A DNA stretch of 64,000 nucleotides from Pohlia nutans (GCA_022496805.1 CM040086.1:3846501-3910500); one strand, 5' to 3'. Shown: positions 12,801-23,707, counted from the first letter of the stretch. Translations and numbers: made by a program. Notes: generated by a model not told the origin, from the letters alone.

Positions 12801-12830
12801 TGGACCTCTCCGTATGCCATTCCCTTGTGA
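6843..12830 (+). CDS. PLD3/PLD4-like phospholipase D family protein, type II membrane anchored
   Basis: Six exons join in phase: 6843-7261, 7918-8119, 8767-8960, 9674-9833, 10871-11038, 12417-12830. They give about 518 residues, close to animal PLD3 (490). A single hydrophobic segment (about residues 12-32) follows a short charged N-terminus, typical of a type II anchor. Next come CKVWLVQSIP, then the first active-site motif HSKLWIAN with YLGSANNDWKSLTQ, VKEVGVYF, and a second motif HAKFAVSD with IGTSNLVWDYFY. Family members are lumenal lysosomal or vacuolar nucleases or phospholipases. The second motif is a full HxK(x4)D, but the first has Asn where Asp is expected. The ATG at 6843 is the first Met of the frame. 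Introns carry Stowaway, TTAA-type and CATCAGG-type elements. Confidence 0.9.
7575..7752. mobile_element. Worn TTAA-type MITE remnant
   Basis: Family body is visible (ACATTGCATGTGTTGGTCAA and CTACTCAAAATTGC) with a degraded right end CTTGGTCTTTGAGGGGCTAA. Lies in PLD-like intron 1. Confidence 0.5.
8138..8386. mobile_element. Stowaway-like MITE, 249 bp
   Basis: Inverted repeats CTCCCTCCGTCCCAAAGTTA and its mirror ending GGGACGGAGGAAG are flanked by TA on both sides. The CTCCCTCCGTCCC end is the classic plant Stowaway (Tc1/mariner-derived) signature. A sister copy is at 25843. It lies 18 bases past the splice donor of PLD-like exon 2. Confidence 0.9.
8519..8756. mobile_element. TTAA-type MITE, 238 bp, both TTAA copies kept
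   Basis: Left: TTAA-CCCCTAAAGGACCAAG, then the near-palindrome GCCCAAATTGG. Right: GATCCTGGGG-TTAA. The body includes ATCAACACATGCAATGTTC and TGATATAAAATTTGGTCC. It is a good reference copy for the commonest family and sits directly before PLD-like exon 3. Confidence 0.85.
8990..9214. mobile_element. TTAA-type MITE with internal hairpin
   Basis: Starts TTAA-CCCTAATAGGACCAAGG and ends TTTACGGG-TTAA at 9214. The second half holds a strong hairpin: TTGGTCAAACAACAG near 9117 reappears inverted near 9190, with GTTACATTTGAAC in each arm. Confidence 0.75.
10002..10226. mobile_element. TTAA-type MITE, right tip worn
   Basis: Left end TTAA-CCCCTGACGGAACAAG and a typical body. The right end reads TCCTGGGTCTGTCCCCTAAGG, so the right TTAA is lost. 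PLD-like intron 4. Confidence 0.65.
10266..10496. mobile_element. TTAA-type element, ACGTC family, 231 bp
   Basis: TTAA-CCCTTAAACGTC at the left and GACGTTTAGGGG-TTAA at the right form an almost perfect 12-bp inverted repeat with both TTAA copies. The body is unrelated to the 238-bp family. Confidence 0.8.
10543..10832. mobile_element. TTAA-type element, ACGTC family, 290 bp
   Basis: TTAA-CCCCTAAACGTCC is followed by the subterminal palindrome ATCCAGAAACTGGAT. The right end is GTACGTTTAGTGG-TTAA. The same palindrome type recurs at 55170 and 57120. Confidence 0.8.
11291..11554. mobile_element. CATCAGG-type palindromic MITE, copy 1 (264 bp)
   Basis: Ends are CATCAGGAATTTAGGACC and its inverse GGTCCTAAATTCCTGATG. 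Most of the element can fold back on itself (GGGTTCGTACATTTTTTGCA against AAAAATGTATGAACCC). The right flank is TA; the left flank is mutated. PLD-like intron 5. Confidence 0.8.
11805..11860. pseudogene. Decayed copy of the PLD-like exon 6 splice-acceptor region
   Basis: GAACTCCACCCGGTAGTCTT followed by TTCCAAGCATGC closely matches the intron/exon 6 junction at 12405-12440. The acceptor AG is destroyed (CCCGG in place of CCAGG) and the reading frame dies. It is probably a local duplication inside the intron. Confidence 0.5.
12032..12297. mobile_element. CATCAGG-type palindromic MITE, copy 2 (266 bp)
   Basis: Same inverted ends as copy 1. It is bounded on both sides by TA (12030-12031 and 12298-12299), pointing to a Tc1/mariner-type TA duplication. 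It ends 119 bases before PLD-like exon 6. Confidence 0.85.
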
Positions 12831-15115
12831 GCTTCCCTCCCTCCCTGCAACAATTCCTTCTGACTGGAGTATCAAGCGCAAGAAAAGGTTAGCCTACCGA
12901 GCTCTTCCTTTTCTGCACAGTTGGGTGCCTAACATCGAAAGGAACACCCTCCAATTTTTGTTTTATTTATGAAAATATTTTTCTGTCAATGTTCACTACA
13001 AGGAGAAGGCGTCGCTTTTCACTTGGTAGGTGAGTCAAACGGCGCCACTTCACATTCACTACCCAGGCGCTCAAGACTAGATGAGTGCGATTCATCACAT
13101 AGGACATGTGTGTACAGTGAATTTTGACACTGCGACGCCTTTACTGGTAGTGGTTCGTCATTGAGTATCCTATTAGATGGGGGTGTTGAGTATGTTAGAC
13201 AATTTGGATGACAGACAAGGTCTGTTGAATGTTTTCGACGTCTCGTCGATTGGTCGGACAGGAGTCCAACCCAAACCTGCACACAAACTCAACTCTTGGT
13301 TGGGAGCATTCCCATTGCTATCCTCAAATTTCTTGCTAAAAATTGAGGTGTGCCGATTTGAATTTTTGTCACCCAAACCACTCTGCTTGACTGGTGTTTT
13401 CCTTCTGGATAGCAGCTAGACTGCGCTTAGAGCATTCCCAGCGGTGATTGGTATCCTCAAATTTCTTGCTAAAAATTGAGGTCCCGATTTGGCTTGGGAA
13501 GATTTTTGCCACTCAGAGCGTTCAAAGCTGGTATATTGCTTGTGGATACTAGCCAAACTCCTCTTCCGTGGCAAAATTTAGATCTAGGCTGGTATACAAG
13601 GCTATCTCAAAAATAGAGATACCAGCCTCACTGGTGGGCTTGTTCTGAATAGGCTTTCGACAGTTCTCAATCATTGCATTAGTTGCAAAGTTAATTACTC
13701 CATATTTTACTGAAGTTTTTAGAGCAGTGGTTTCACAGCTTGGAATTTCAACCTTTTCATTGCGGTTAGCATTGACTGCACTTGCATGGATGAGTATCAA
13801 TGCTTTTGTCTTTGAAATCAATCTGTGAAGTTTTGTGCCCAAAAAAAAGATGTTAGAGAACATAAGGTTCTTTAGCTCTTCTCTGCAACAATTTAGAATC
13901 TGGTCACTATTCCCGAATCACTGTAGCAGATTCTTGAATCATGGCAAGTCCACATCATCTTTAGCTAAAGAAGTTGGGTGGTGAGACATTGTTGAAGCGT
14001 CTACACTGTTACTGTTCAAAAGGGTGGACTCCACTAACTGCTAAAGAACCTTATGAATTGATGTTGCAATTAAGTTATTCTTTGGTAATTAATTGAACTA
14101 AGTCTATGGACTAAGTATAGGCAATAAAGAGGTCGATGAAGGAGAAATACGGTAGTTGAGTTGAGTGGTGATTTACACTTTCACTTTCATATATCTCCAA
14201 CAATTGCAACAATTGGAGCATGTTACATGTTGTAATTCTTTCTTCAACTCAAGGTGTATGAAGATCCTTTCAAAAATGTGTCAATGTCTGGTGTAAAGGA
14301 CCGGTTATGCTGCTCCAAGTCTAATCAACTTCTTCCAGTTACCACGAAAGGATGGGTTTAGGATGTCTTGAAATTGGGTTTAGGAATTGTGTTGGTTCCA
14401 AATAATTATTTAGTGATGCATTCATATAATCCTTCTTATAATTTAAATTTAAATTTATCTTAGGTAAAAAATCTCTCAATTCTTTTTGTATTTTGGCACC
14501 TGTATTGGATTGTAACCATTATGCAAACAAGTATATTTTCGTCATCTTCTTTGTGCACAAATGTTTTTCAAATGCAAATGCATATCTAAAAGCCTTTTCC
14601 AAGTAGGATATGGCATATTTATGTTCACCAAATATGTGTGCACCATCGTTCATAATCTCAACATCTTCTCGATTTTTATGGTGACTACCTGCAGCACCAA
14701 GTTCACTGGAGATCCTTTGCAGGAAGCTTTCTCCACAATCACCATGGTTGGTATCATTGGGTTGCTCCTCTTCGGTGGCACTTGTCATTTAGTGGTACAT
14801 GGCTCAAATTCTTCTCTTTCTTAAGTTAGTTTCCAGATCATATGTCGACTCTTTTTGCAATGGGATATGTGAGATTTTAAAAAGCATATCGTCCAAAGTT
14901 CAAACAATTTTGTTATACTTTAAAAACAGTTATTGGATATAATGTGTGTTTCCAATCGCCGACTTCTTCAAATGTTTGGGGAATAGCAACAATTCTTTCT
15001 TATTAAGAAAGATCCAGAGACAAATGAGAAAGCGTACTTAATTATACCAACATCAGATTGTGTGAAATCAAACTCTATCCAATATCCTATATGATTTACG
15101 ATTCATATAAAAACC
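12831..15115. other. Intergenic, no recognisable gene
   Basis: Downstream of the PLD-like gene. A duplicated block with the core CCTCAAATTTCTTGC, then TAAAAATTGAGGT, occurs near 13320 and 13451. Short ORFs (13549-13863 minus, 14561-14824 plus) have no recognisable motif. The plus ORF contains one hydrophobic stretch (GIIGLLLFGG) but nothing supports it as a gene. Confidence 0.6.
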
Positions 15116-15119
15116 CCTC

Positions 15120-15960
15120 CTAACTCTTAAGATGATACCCCTCACAGAACCTATGACTATAAAAATCTCTCCCTAAATTTCTAACACAACATCCTACATG
15201 CACTTTAAAACTGCAAAATTGCTCATTGGATTTCTAACACAATACCCCTCACTTACCTTAAAACTTAAAAACTCTTCTTTGGATTTTTAGTACAATATCC
15301 CTCATAAATCTTAAAACTAAAAAAATCCTCTTTGTATTTCCCCTCACAAATCTTAATTCCACAAAACACCTCCTTGGATTTTTAGCACAACATCCCTCAC
15401 AAATCTTAAAATTGCACAATTCCTCCATGGATTTAGCGCAATATCCCTCATAGACTTGAAAATTGCAAAATCGATCTTTTAATTTTTAACGCAATATCCC
15501 TCATTGGCTTAAAAATCTTAAAACCCCTGGCTCTTTGAATTTTTAGCCCAATGTCCCCTCATGAAATCTTAAAACCACAAAACCCCTCTTTGGATTTTTA
15601 ACGCAATACCCCCCCCCCCCAATTGACATTAAAACCTTAAAACTCCTTCCTTGGATTTTTAGCGCAATACCCTTCATAAACTTTTAAAAAATCGCAAAAC
15701 AATTCTCTAAATTTTTAACAAAATATGCTCATTAATCTTAAAACTTTAAAATCCTCTCTCTAATCGCATAGCGGACATTGAAACCGCAAAATCCATCTTT
15801 GAATTTCTAATGCAATATCACTCATGGACCTAAAAACCACAAAACCCCTCCCTGGCTCTTTAGTGCAATATCCCTCTCAAGCGTTAAAACCTCGAAAACC
15901 CTCTCTGAATTTTTAACACAATATCCCTCAAAAACCTTAAAACCGCAACTTCTTGTTTTT
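15120..15960. repeat. Degenerate tandem array, about 60-65-bp unit, some 13 copies
   Basis: The unit is roughly GGATTTTTAGCACAATATCC followed by CTCAnAnnTCTTAAAACnGC and AAAACCCCTCCTT. It repeats with many substitutions and length changes. No coding frame survives it. Confidence 0.85.
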
Positions 15961-16433
15961 GCATTTTTAAAGTAAACAAAATCAATAATCACTATAGAAG
16001 TAGTAAATTGTCACATATTTTTTTGTTCTTTTTCAAATACTCAAAAGTTAATTAGACATAGCATTTAATAGCTTTGCTGAGATTTACATGATAATTTGCT
16101 TACAATGCGTGATTTGTTATTAATTCATAAGTTACTATACTTGATTACCATTTCATGTGGTCCATTGTTGTTAATCTAAATATTTCCCGTGATTCATCCA
16201 AAATCTCCAAAATCCATTTCAAAAGATTCATCCCCCTTTCAAAAAAATTGTGTACGTGCTGTTACCTGTTTTTTACATTTGTTGCAGAACTTATTTAAGC
16301 TATGGATTAATCTTCACTACAAGAAGGCACGAGTCGTTGACGTTGGAATATGGTATTTGAATTGCAAGCGGGTGTGGAATGCTCTAACGGGGGATGAACT
16401 TTGCTCATTTGAACACAAGCATATAGTTCATAC
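15961..16433. other. AT-rich intergenic, nothing recognised
   Basis: No family features in any frame. A 16189-16437 plus-strand ORF ends at the border of the next inverted-repeat element and looks like chance. Confidence 0.5.
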
Positions 16434-17633
16434 TTAACACGCAATTTGCTATTTATGCACTTAGCCAAGTGCGCTCATTTCAGAAGTATATTTGACTTTA
16501 AAAAAAAATTGTTAAAAGGTTCTCTAAATGACATCAATGTTGTCTTTCTACAATCACTTAAATTGTAAACAGACAATTATTTTAATTATTTTTTATTCTT
16601 TTCTTTTATCTATTCTTTTATAATTTCTTTTATCTTTTTTTTATATCTTAATTTCTTTCATGTCTTCTTTCTTGTCTTGCTCTTGGCTTTCTTCTTGTCT
16701 TCCTTTTTGTCTTCCTTTTCATCTAATTTTTTCTTCTAGTTTTTCTTCAATTGTAGCTGTTGAACCTAAACAATGGGAGCAAAGGAATAAACCAAAACAA
16801 AAAAAAAACAAAAAAAAAAAGTTTTTTTTTTCTTTCTTTTCTTCTTTCTGGTTGTCTATGGACTGCTGCTCAACCCTAAATGGCGGCCGTCTAAAATTAA
16901 AATTAAAATTAAAAAATATTTTTTTTCTAGATATAATGTTAAAAATATTTTAAAATTCGATCTTATCATATTACAAGTTCCAATCTTGTGATATATATAA
17001 AGATGATCACAAAATAAACAAATACTGTGTATACAATTTTTTAAATGCAAAGAAATTATTATTAAATAGCATTAATTTTATTTTAGGATATTCAATCTTA
17101 TGATATCATTGATGGTGCTCATTCCCTTAGAGGTTAGCAATAGTATTTGTAAAATTTTCATTTTTTAAACCCTAAAGGGAAAGTGAATGTATAAACTTAT
17201 AGGTGGTAATTTTAGTAGGATATTATGTAAAATTTCATAAGTAATCAAAAACGATTCATGCTCCAAAATAAATTTCTACACAAGATGGATTTTTTTTCTA
17301 AAGTTTGTTTATACACTTGATTAATTATTTCATTGCAATAAAAAGGTACTCCAAAAATCTCACACTTCTTTTTTTTTGAGTATAATTAATCTTTTCTAAA
17401 ATATAAAAGTATTTTCTACATGCTTCTTGCATTTATAAAAGAAAAAATAAAATAGAAGATAAAGATAAGAATAAAAAACAATTAAAATATTTTTTTGTTT
17501 ACAATGTAAGGGATTGAAGATAGACAATAATCGTCGTTTAAAAATTAAAAAAAGTTAATCAAAGAAATTTATGCGCTTCGGGACCAAGTGCATGAGTATA
17601 TGGCCAAGTGCATAAATAGCGAATTGTGTGTTA
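16434..17633. mobile_element. 1.2-kb element with about 35-bp terminal inverted repeats
   Basis: The left end reads TTAACACGCAATTTGC then TATTTATGCACTTAGCCAAG. The right end contains the inverse, CTTGGCC..TTGCACTTATTTA in reverse, finishing GCGAATTGTGTGTTA. A second TGCACTTGG box lies inside the right end. The AT-rich interior has no transposase. A 3-bp TTA-like target is possible but ambiguous; PIF/Harbinger-type origin is only a guess. Confidence 0.6.
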
Positions 17634-18559
17634 CTTGTGCATTTTCTGAGGTACTCTGCACCTAGATTTACTAGATTAATTATCTTGTCCCTTCACTTTC
17701 TTCGAAATAGCGTGGGCTAAACCTTACATTCATCTTGTTGCGTCCCTGAAACCATTTCAAAGATGGTATTCTTATGCCGCTGCTAATGAGCTTTAAAGCC
17801 CCTCCCTCTGTGCAACACCCCGCCACTGTCAGCACCTCTAAGGATCGTCACTCGTCTCTGAATAGCAAGCAACAACAAGAAACTAATAAAACTAAAGTCA
17901 TTTCATCACCCCTGCACCAATCTATCATTAATGTTGCGCTTCAAGCTAACTTACTGGTTCTTCCTGCTCTCATTGTGCATTCATATTGTTTTGCTTGTAT
18001 GGAAAATTTCATGCCTGCGATTTAAGTGTCATTGGTTAAAGATTAATTTTTTTCAAATTTTTCACTATGACCTCAAAATTGAAGGTGATACTAAATATCA
18101 TTATGATGTAAAATTAGCGTGATATAAAGGTTTTAGCTACAAATTTAAATTTCACCTCTCACTAATTTTTGATTTGGCAAAACACTACGTGCTTTGTGAA
18201 TTAGTACCACACGCACTATATGGAATAATCAATGTAATTAATACCCATACATTTAGAACAATTTTCAAGGTCCCGAAAACATCAATTCTTGAGTTTTTTA
18301 TACATGTTTATGTTGAGTAAACTATTTTTAGGAAATTGCCATGACTTGTTATGAATATTATAAACAATGCCAAAATTACATAATTTGATAATCCTCATAG
18401 TTATGAAGCATTTAGAAATTCCACAATGTATAAGATAACATATAGACACTATAATATACTTTACAAAATAGCCAGTTTGCTTCAAAGTGTTGGCTATTTT
18501 CAAAGTCTCATGTCTTCTTTGCAAAATAGACGGTCATCTTATGTCTATTTTTTCTATTT
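17634..18559. other. Intergenic with one copy of a dispersed, weakly coding repeat
   Basis: At about 17774-18020 an 83-codon frame (KAPPSVQHPATVSTSK, ISSPLHQ) matches, in diverged form, the reverse-strand frame at about 41281-41440 (YKAPLSMRHLAVVSASK, ISSPMH). The two loci also share the flanking CATTCATATTGTTTTGC / TCCATACGAGCAAAAC region. This is a repeat copy, not a gene I can name. Confidence 0.55.
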
Positions 18560-18790
18560 AGTCTCACGTTTATTTTGTCTGTTTTTGTGTTCTCTATTTT
18601 GTATCCTCTCTTGTTTATTTTGTCTCTTGTCTCATGTCTTTTGCCTCTTTTATCTATTTTGTCACCTTTCCTATCTATTTTTCCTCTTTTCTATTTTGTC
18701 TTATGTATCCTGTCTCTTGTCTATTTTGTCTTGTGTCTCATGTCTCTTGTCTATTTTGTCTTGTGTCTCATGTCTCTTGTCTATTTTGAA
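18560..18790. repeat. T/C-rich tandem repeat (CTCTTGTCTATTTTGTC unit)
   Basis: Direct repeats of about 30 bp (GTCTCTTGTCTATTTTGTCT plus TGTGTCTCAT) are nearly exact between 18710 and 18785 and degenerate upstream. The 152-codon ORF across it is an artefact of the repeat. Confidence 0.85.
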
Positions 18791-18799
18791 ACGTCTCCA

Positions 18800-20340
18800 A
18801 TCTTCTTTTGTACATTATAATTTTATTCACAAAAAATCTCAAGTAGCAGGGACATATCGTCATGGCCTGCGCAACTGTACATGAGCTGCCATTTTTTCAA
18901 GGACCCACTTTCAGTTACCATTCAATTCTTGTGAGCTCTCACTTAAAATAAGATAATATTAATGAAATAAAGTTTCATTGTCGACAAATGGTTAGAAACA
19001 TTAGCTAGGCCCCCTTTAATACTATTATATTCCCATTAGTTTCTTTGAAAGGCCAATGCACCCATATCACAGCTAACAAGCCTCTCAACTTCCCCTTCTC
19101 GTATATGCACTTTCAATCAAGGGAAGTTTATATATGGGACTTTGAAAAAATAAACTCTTAATCTGTGTTGGCACATAAACTGATTTTTTAGCAAAGTAGA
19201 AGGAATTTAGAGAGTCAATTTGAATGAAATATAAAGAAATATAAAGTCCCTACATATATTTTAGGGGCAATAAAGATATTTTTGGAACTATCAAGGTTCA
19301 AATGAGTATATGACTTTTCCACTTTTTGTCAAATCAAGGAATTATATGATACATCAATGCACGGGAGCTTGTGCACAAAAAAACTGTAAGCCCTGACAAC
19401 CCAGATAATGATGCAACAACCACATGTAAATATCCATTCCCTTTCCATCAAAGGATTGTTATTTGGTTTGTGGAGAAATGCTAATGTAACAATAGAGTTA
19501 TTCGTAAAGTAAGCTTGTGTTTTGACACATTTTGAGTGCACTATTCACACAAACCCATGGAAACGCAAAGTAAGGTCTTGAATTCCGGGGCATAATACAC
19601 AAGGCCAGGATTTAGTTTCAGAGTTGGTCTGGTTGTTTTTGGGTGAGAGAATTTTTTTACCCCTATTCGTGGTTGAGGCCGTCATGCGTGTTTGCTGATT
19701 TTGGGCGTGCATGCAGAATTTGTAGAGCCTCGTGTAGAAGAATCGGCGAAAAAAGCGAAGAAGGGGCGCCGTTTAGTCCCCGTGTACATGGACTTCGTGC
19801 GTCGTGTACAGCAAGACAACCTATTCGTGGTCCAGGGCCTGGTCTCTCTGGGTGTTCAAGGAGCGCTAGCTGGAGATTCTCAAAGTTGGCATCTCGTCCC
19901 CGCGGTTTTAGCCCCGCCTGGTTAGTCCATCAATTAATCCTTGTTGGTCAGCGGATCGATCAATCTTGCCTTGAAAAGGTTCTTGCCTCGTCAGCCCTTG
20001 CCAACCCAAGTCAAAGCGGTCAATCAATCCTTGCTGGTTCTCTGGAGAGAGTTAGTCAAAGCATCTTAGCTGGTCCTATGCAGAGAGCTAGTCATAAGCT
20101 GATCATGGAGGTTCAGAGTTGGTCATGGAAGTTAGGGTACAAAATGAAACCTCCAGTTCAAAAAGACCAGGATTAGGGAGTGTGTAGCGACATGTTCACT
20201 TGTGATGTACATGGCAGCTTCATAAACATTCAGTCACTGGATTGAGTAGAGGGAGTGGGAGGAGTAGCTTAGAGCTTGTCTAGATCGTGGCACTAGTTGT
20301 TATTTGTGTTGTGCACGTGATTTAGGGATTTAGTACTAGT
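18800..20340. other. Intergenic, low-complexity direct repeats near 19930-20110
   Basis: 18800-19640 holds nothing I recognise. From 19640 the DNA is richer in G+C and has a 177-codon plus-strand frame. Its second half is made of degenerate repeats (GGTCAATCAATCCTTGCTGG, AGTCAAAGCATCTTAGCTGG), so I do not call it a gene. Confidence 0.5.
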
Positions 20341-20526
20341 ATGGACGACTCTTCCAATAGTGACATGGAGTTGTTTATGTCTTCTTCAAGTAGTAGTACC
20401 GATGACAATTTGATGGAAAAGATGGAAGAGGAGGCTTCAATGATGTTCCATTGTGCATTGGCGGTGTCAAATTTGTTCAATTTGTTCCATGGAAATGAAT
20501 GGGAGGAAGGAGGTTTCAATCGGTAA
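20341..20526 (+). CDS. Short Ser/Asp/Glu-rich ORF, possible transposase N-terminus
   Basis: 61 codons from an ATG: MDDSSNSDMELF, a serine run, then an acidic helix and a hydrophobic core (ALAVSNLFNLF), stopping after a GG-FNR end. N-termini of this look (Met-Asp, acidic/serine, then helix) begin many plant PIF/Harbinger nucleases, but no catalytic part follows. It could equally be chance or a truncated gene. Confidence 0.3.
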   Translation: MDDSSNSDMELFMSSSSSSTDDNLMEKMEEEASMMFHCALAVSNLFNLFHGNEWEEGGFNR

Positions 20527-20739
20527 ATCCCCACGAATGTGTGAGAGACGTGCTCACGACCATGCATTCTACACTATCACTCTTCAAGGGTAACACAAAT
20601 TTCACACTCCAAGAATTTGACAAAGAGACTTGTACTGCACAACAAACTGATCACTGATTCGCATCCTCACTTCAAACACAGACAACTCTTTTCCTAGCAA
20701 GAGCACAGTACAAATCGGAGGACAGTCCAAGAGGACTCA
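20527..20739. other. Short unannotated gap
   Basis: No feature seen. Confidence 0.4.
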
Positions 20740-21035
20740 TTTAAAAATAAAAAACCAAACACATTCTAAATTGTCAACGCTAATGACTGATCCAAAATCA
20801 CAATCACAAGTACATTCTGCATTTTCAATGCTTGTCTAAACTATGACTCATTTAAGAATCACAAACTAAGCACATTTTGCATTTTCAACGCTTGATTAAA
20901 AAACGACTCGTCCAAAATCACAATTCCGCATATTCAACGCTTGTTTAAACAAAGCCTCATCCGAAATCACAATCATAAGCACATCCTGCATATATTTTCG
21001 ATACTTGTCTAAACAATGACCTATCCAAATACATC
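20740..21035. repeat. Tandem array, about 62-bp unit, 4-5 copies
   Basis: The unit contains GCACATTTTGCATTTTCAAC, GCTTGTCTAAAC and GACTCATCCAAAATCACAA. Copies differ by small gaps and substitutions. Confidence 0.8.
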
Positions 21036-21289
21036 TTCCAAGAGCACAGTCCAAAAAAAATGCGAATTCGGGTCTATTATGTAAAGCTGGCGATTGTGAG
21101 AACTCCCATCAAATGTCATTGAACGGTGGACAGATCATCAAAGATGATGCAACCTCCACGCTAGCTAGTGCAAAAAATAATATAAGGCTGCACAGCAAAA
21201 AAACCTACGAACTCCTAGTTTGTTGATTGAGCTCAAGTAGTTGCTTCTATACAGACACGATCTGCAATAAGGTTTTACTTTGTCTTACC

Positions 21290-21640
21290 TAGAGCTGTCA
21301 GAGAGGATGTGCGGCTGTGCACCCTCCATCTCCTAGGGCAAGTAAAAAAAATTAAATTAAAAAAAAACTTTTTTTCTTTTCTTTTTTAATTCGCTTTAGG
21401 GAATAAAGGATGCGCGGCTGCGCACCTTCTACTTTCTAGGGAAAAACAAATAAATAAATTTTTCCTTGAAGTGAGGAAAGGGCACGCGGCTACGCATCCT
21501 CTCTGACGGCCCCGGACAAGGCCTTGACTTTGTGACCGCAAACCCTCCACTTCCTAGAATGAATAAAAAAAATCTTAAAACTAAAGAATATTTTTATTTT
21601 ATTTTATTTTATTTTTTGGACCCTAGAGGGCATGCAACCG
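21290..21640. repeat. Degenerate direct repeats (GGATGCGCGGCTGCGCACC core)
   Basis: Three to four blocks share a partly palindromic core (TGCGCGGCTGCGCA), a CTCCACTTCCTAGG-like box and an A-rich spacer. A related block recurs near 21960-22000. Confidence 0.65.
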
Positions 21641-21645
21641 CACAC

Positions 21646-21935
21646 TTAGTCCCCGGGGAAGTCATTGTGAAAAATTTAAATAACTATGAGAGAACAAATA
21701 TAGGATGTCTTTTAATCATTTGAGAAAAAACTATAAATTTATAGAAAAAATATAGGGTGTTCTAAAACCAATTTGGGAGTACTTTAGGAATATTCCTAGA
21801 ATATAAATGGATTATACGCTAAGTATACTACAAATAGTAGAATATTCCAATTATTTCATAGCTCCCCATTAAAGACCCATTATTCGCTCATATGTGCCCA
21901 AAATTTACACTAAGTGACTTCCCCAAGACTTAGTC
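21646..21935. mobile_element. GGGGAAGTCA-ended MITE, uninterrupted copy (about 290 bp)
   Basis: Inverted ends are TTAGTCCCCGGGGAAGTCA and TGACTTCCCCAAGACTTA. The body contains GAGAACAAATATAGG and AGTAGAATATTC. It is the empty-site partner of the copy at 24485-25318, which carries an extra 550-bp element. Confidence 0.75.
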
Positions 21936-23700
21936 TGATGACCCAAGCCAAGCTAGAGTAAAGCCTTTGACTTTGTGGCTACACACCTTCCACTCCCCAA
22001 AGCAAACGCAAAACATATGAGAATAAATAAAATAAAATAAATATGAGTAAATAAAGAAGTAAAGGGATTGGTTGGAGAGTTACTAGTCAAATTTGTAGAC
22101 GAAAAGAGTTACTAGCCAAATGGGAGATGTATGTTTGAAAATCGTGTGTTGCAATTGCTACCCAACAACCGTTCTCCATCTCCTCTTCAAAAAAATTGAT
22201 ACTCATTTGCCTATGAATTGTTCCAAAATGGATTTCACAAGAGAGATTTGTTGCATATAGAATCAAATTATGAAATACCCTAAATGCAAGTAATGGTTTT
22301 TTCAAAAGAAAAAAAACTCAACAATTTCCAAGAATTTGCAATATATCCTTTTTACAACCAAAGTTGTGGAAAAAGAAAATTGGCTAAAATTTTCATACAA
22401 TTTCTACCGGACTAAATTGCATGTTGACATTAACTCATTCTAATAAGACTCACTTAGGTCGCCACTTTTGGTTTAGCGCCACCTACTAAATTACTTGGGA
22501 GGACCAACGAGAATAAGAGAAAAGATACCTTAGTGACCATATGCCTCACGAAGTATTTCAGCAAAGGTAGTTAGGTTACTTGTGACTCTTCGTTGTTCAA
22601 AATTTAATAGATATTTGAACTTAAGACTTATGAACTGACAAACTTCCCAAAACTTGTCCTCATTAATAGCATAAGATCAAGAATCTTGTCCCGAAATCTT
22701 CTTGTTGAAAAGGAGAGTTACTAGTCAAATTTGTAGACGAAAACCAAAAATTTCCTTTGCATTTGCTGAAATGTACTTGTATCTCCATATGCTTCAATAT
22801 GGAAGTAAAGGTTCCTTCGGTGTGTCAAGGTACTTAATTTGGGGTCATGTCACAAACTCAGCAGAATACATTTGATCAGCCACAGTTTCACAAAACTCTG
22901 CCAATTCGGAAGCAACTTCATTCACCGCTTGGTCAATAAGCTTGTCAGCCAGCCTGCTTGGACATCACATACACGCGTTATTGGCTGAATCTCAGAAAGG
23001 TAAGGTAGATAGAAATGATTGACTTTCACAAAAGAAAGTTCAGAAAATTCATTATTAATTTATTTTTAAGAGAATAAGCAAACAACCGAACTTGAGTTGA
23101 TACTTATATCCAAGCCTTTAAAGTAGTGTAATTGAAACCATGTAAAGTATTTAAACTTCATTGGTGAACGTCTAAGAATTGCATGTAGGTTTACAACCTT
23201 GAGGGGACCGTTTAAATGCACTGTAGTGGCACTTTTTATGAAACAAAATTGGGGGAGGGAATAGAGTAAGGTCTCTACCTTAGTAAAGGGTGATCAATTT
23301 ACAACTGAACACCTACAAGACCCAATTTGGACTTCATGTTTATTTAGCAGATTTGAGTACGTAACATTAACCCATGCAATTCGGGTGTGTTTGTTGAACA
23401 AATGTACATATGCCAAATATAGCTTAGTGTCTCAAATTGCTTAACGTTTAAACTATGACAAAGAAAAAATATATTTTGCTTCTAACCATTTATTGGTTAT
23501 GTAGGGGAGCCTTATGACTCTCTTAATAATGTTATGCACTCTGTACATCATATGAAGACTTTCTTTTGTCCAATTTAATTTGTTTTCGTCCCATCTGAAT
23601 TATATATGATCAATCAAATTGGTCAAGAACATGAACCCTTGGTCTTGTAGGGATTAAACCAATGGACTTCTCAGCACACAATGTAATTGCAAAGGAGTAT
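21936..23700. other. Intergenic, no gene recognised
   Basis: Contains an exact 32-base direct repeat (beginning GGAGAGTTACTAGTC, at 22074 and 22712) spaced 638 bases. Worn TTAA-type MITE fragments lie around 23310-23655 (ending TTGGTCTTGTAGGGATTAA). No coding features. Confidence 0.5.
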
Positions 23701-23707
23701 GACTTCA

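Noticed and set aside
12267..12881. 204-codon minus-strand ORF
   Set aside because: Shadow of PLD-like exon 6, whose plus frame carries the HxK(x4)D motif.
13549..13863. 104-codon minus-strand ORF
   Set aside because: No recognisable motif, AT-rich composition, repeats next to it.
18426..18884. 152-codon plus-strand ORF rich in Cys, Leu, Phe
   Set aside because: It is produced by the TCTTGTCTATTTTG tandem repeat; no start context, domain or splice support.
19643..20176. 177-codon plus-strand ORF
   Set aside because: Second half is degenerate direct repeat; no family motif and no support for expression.
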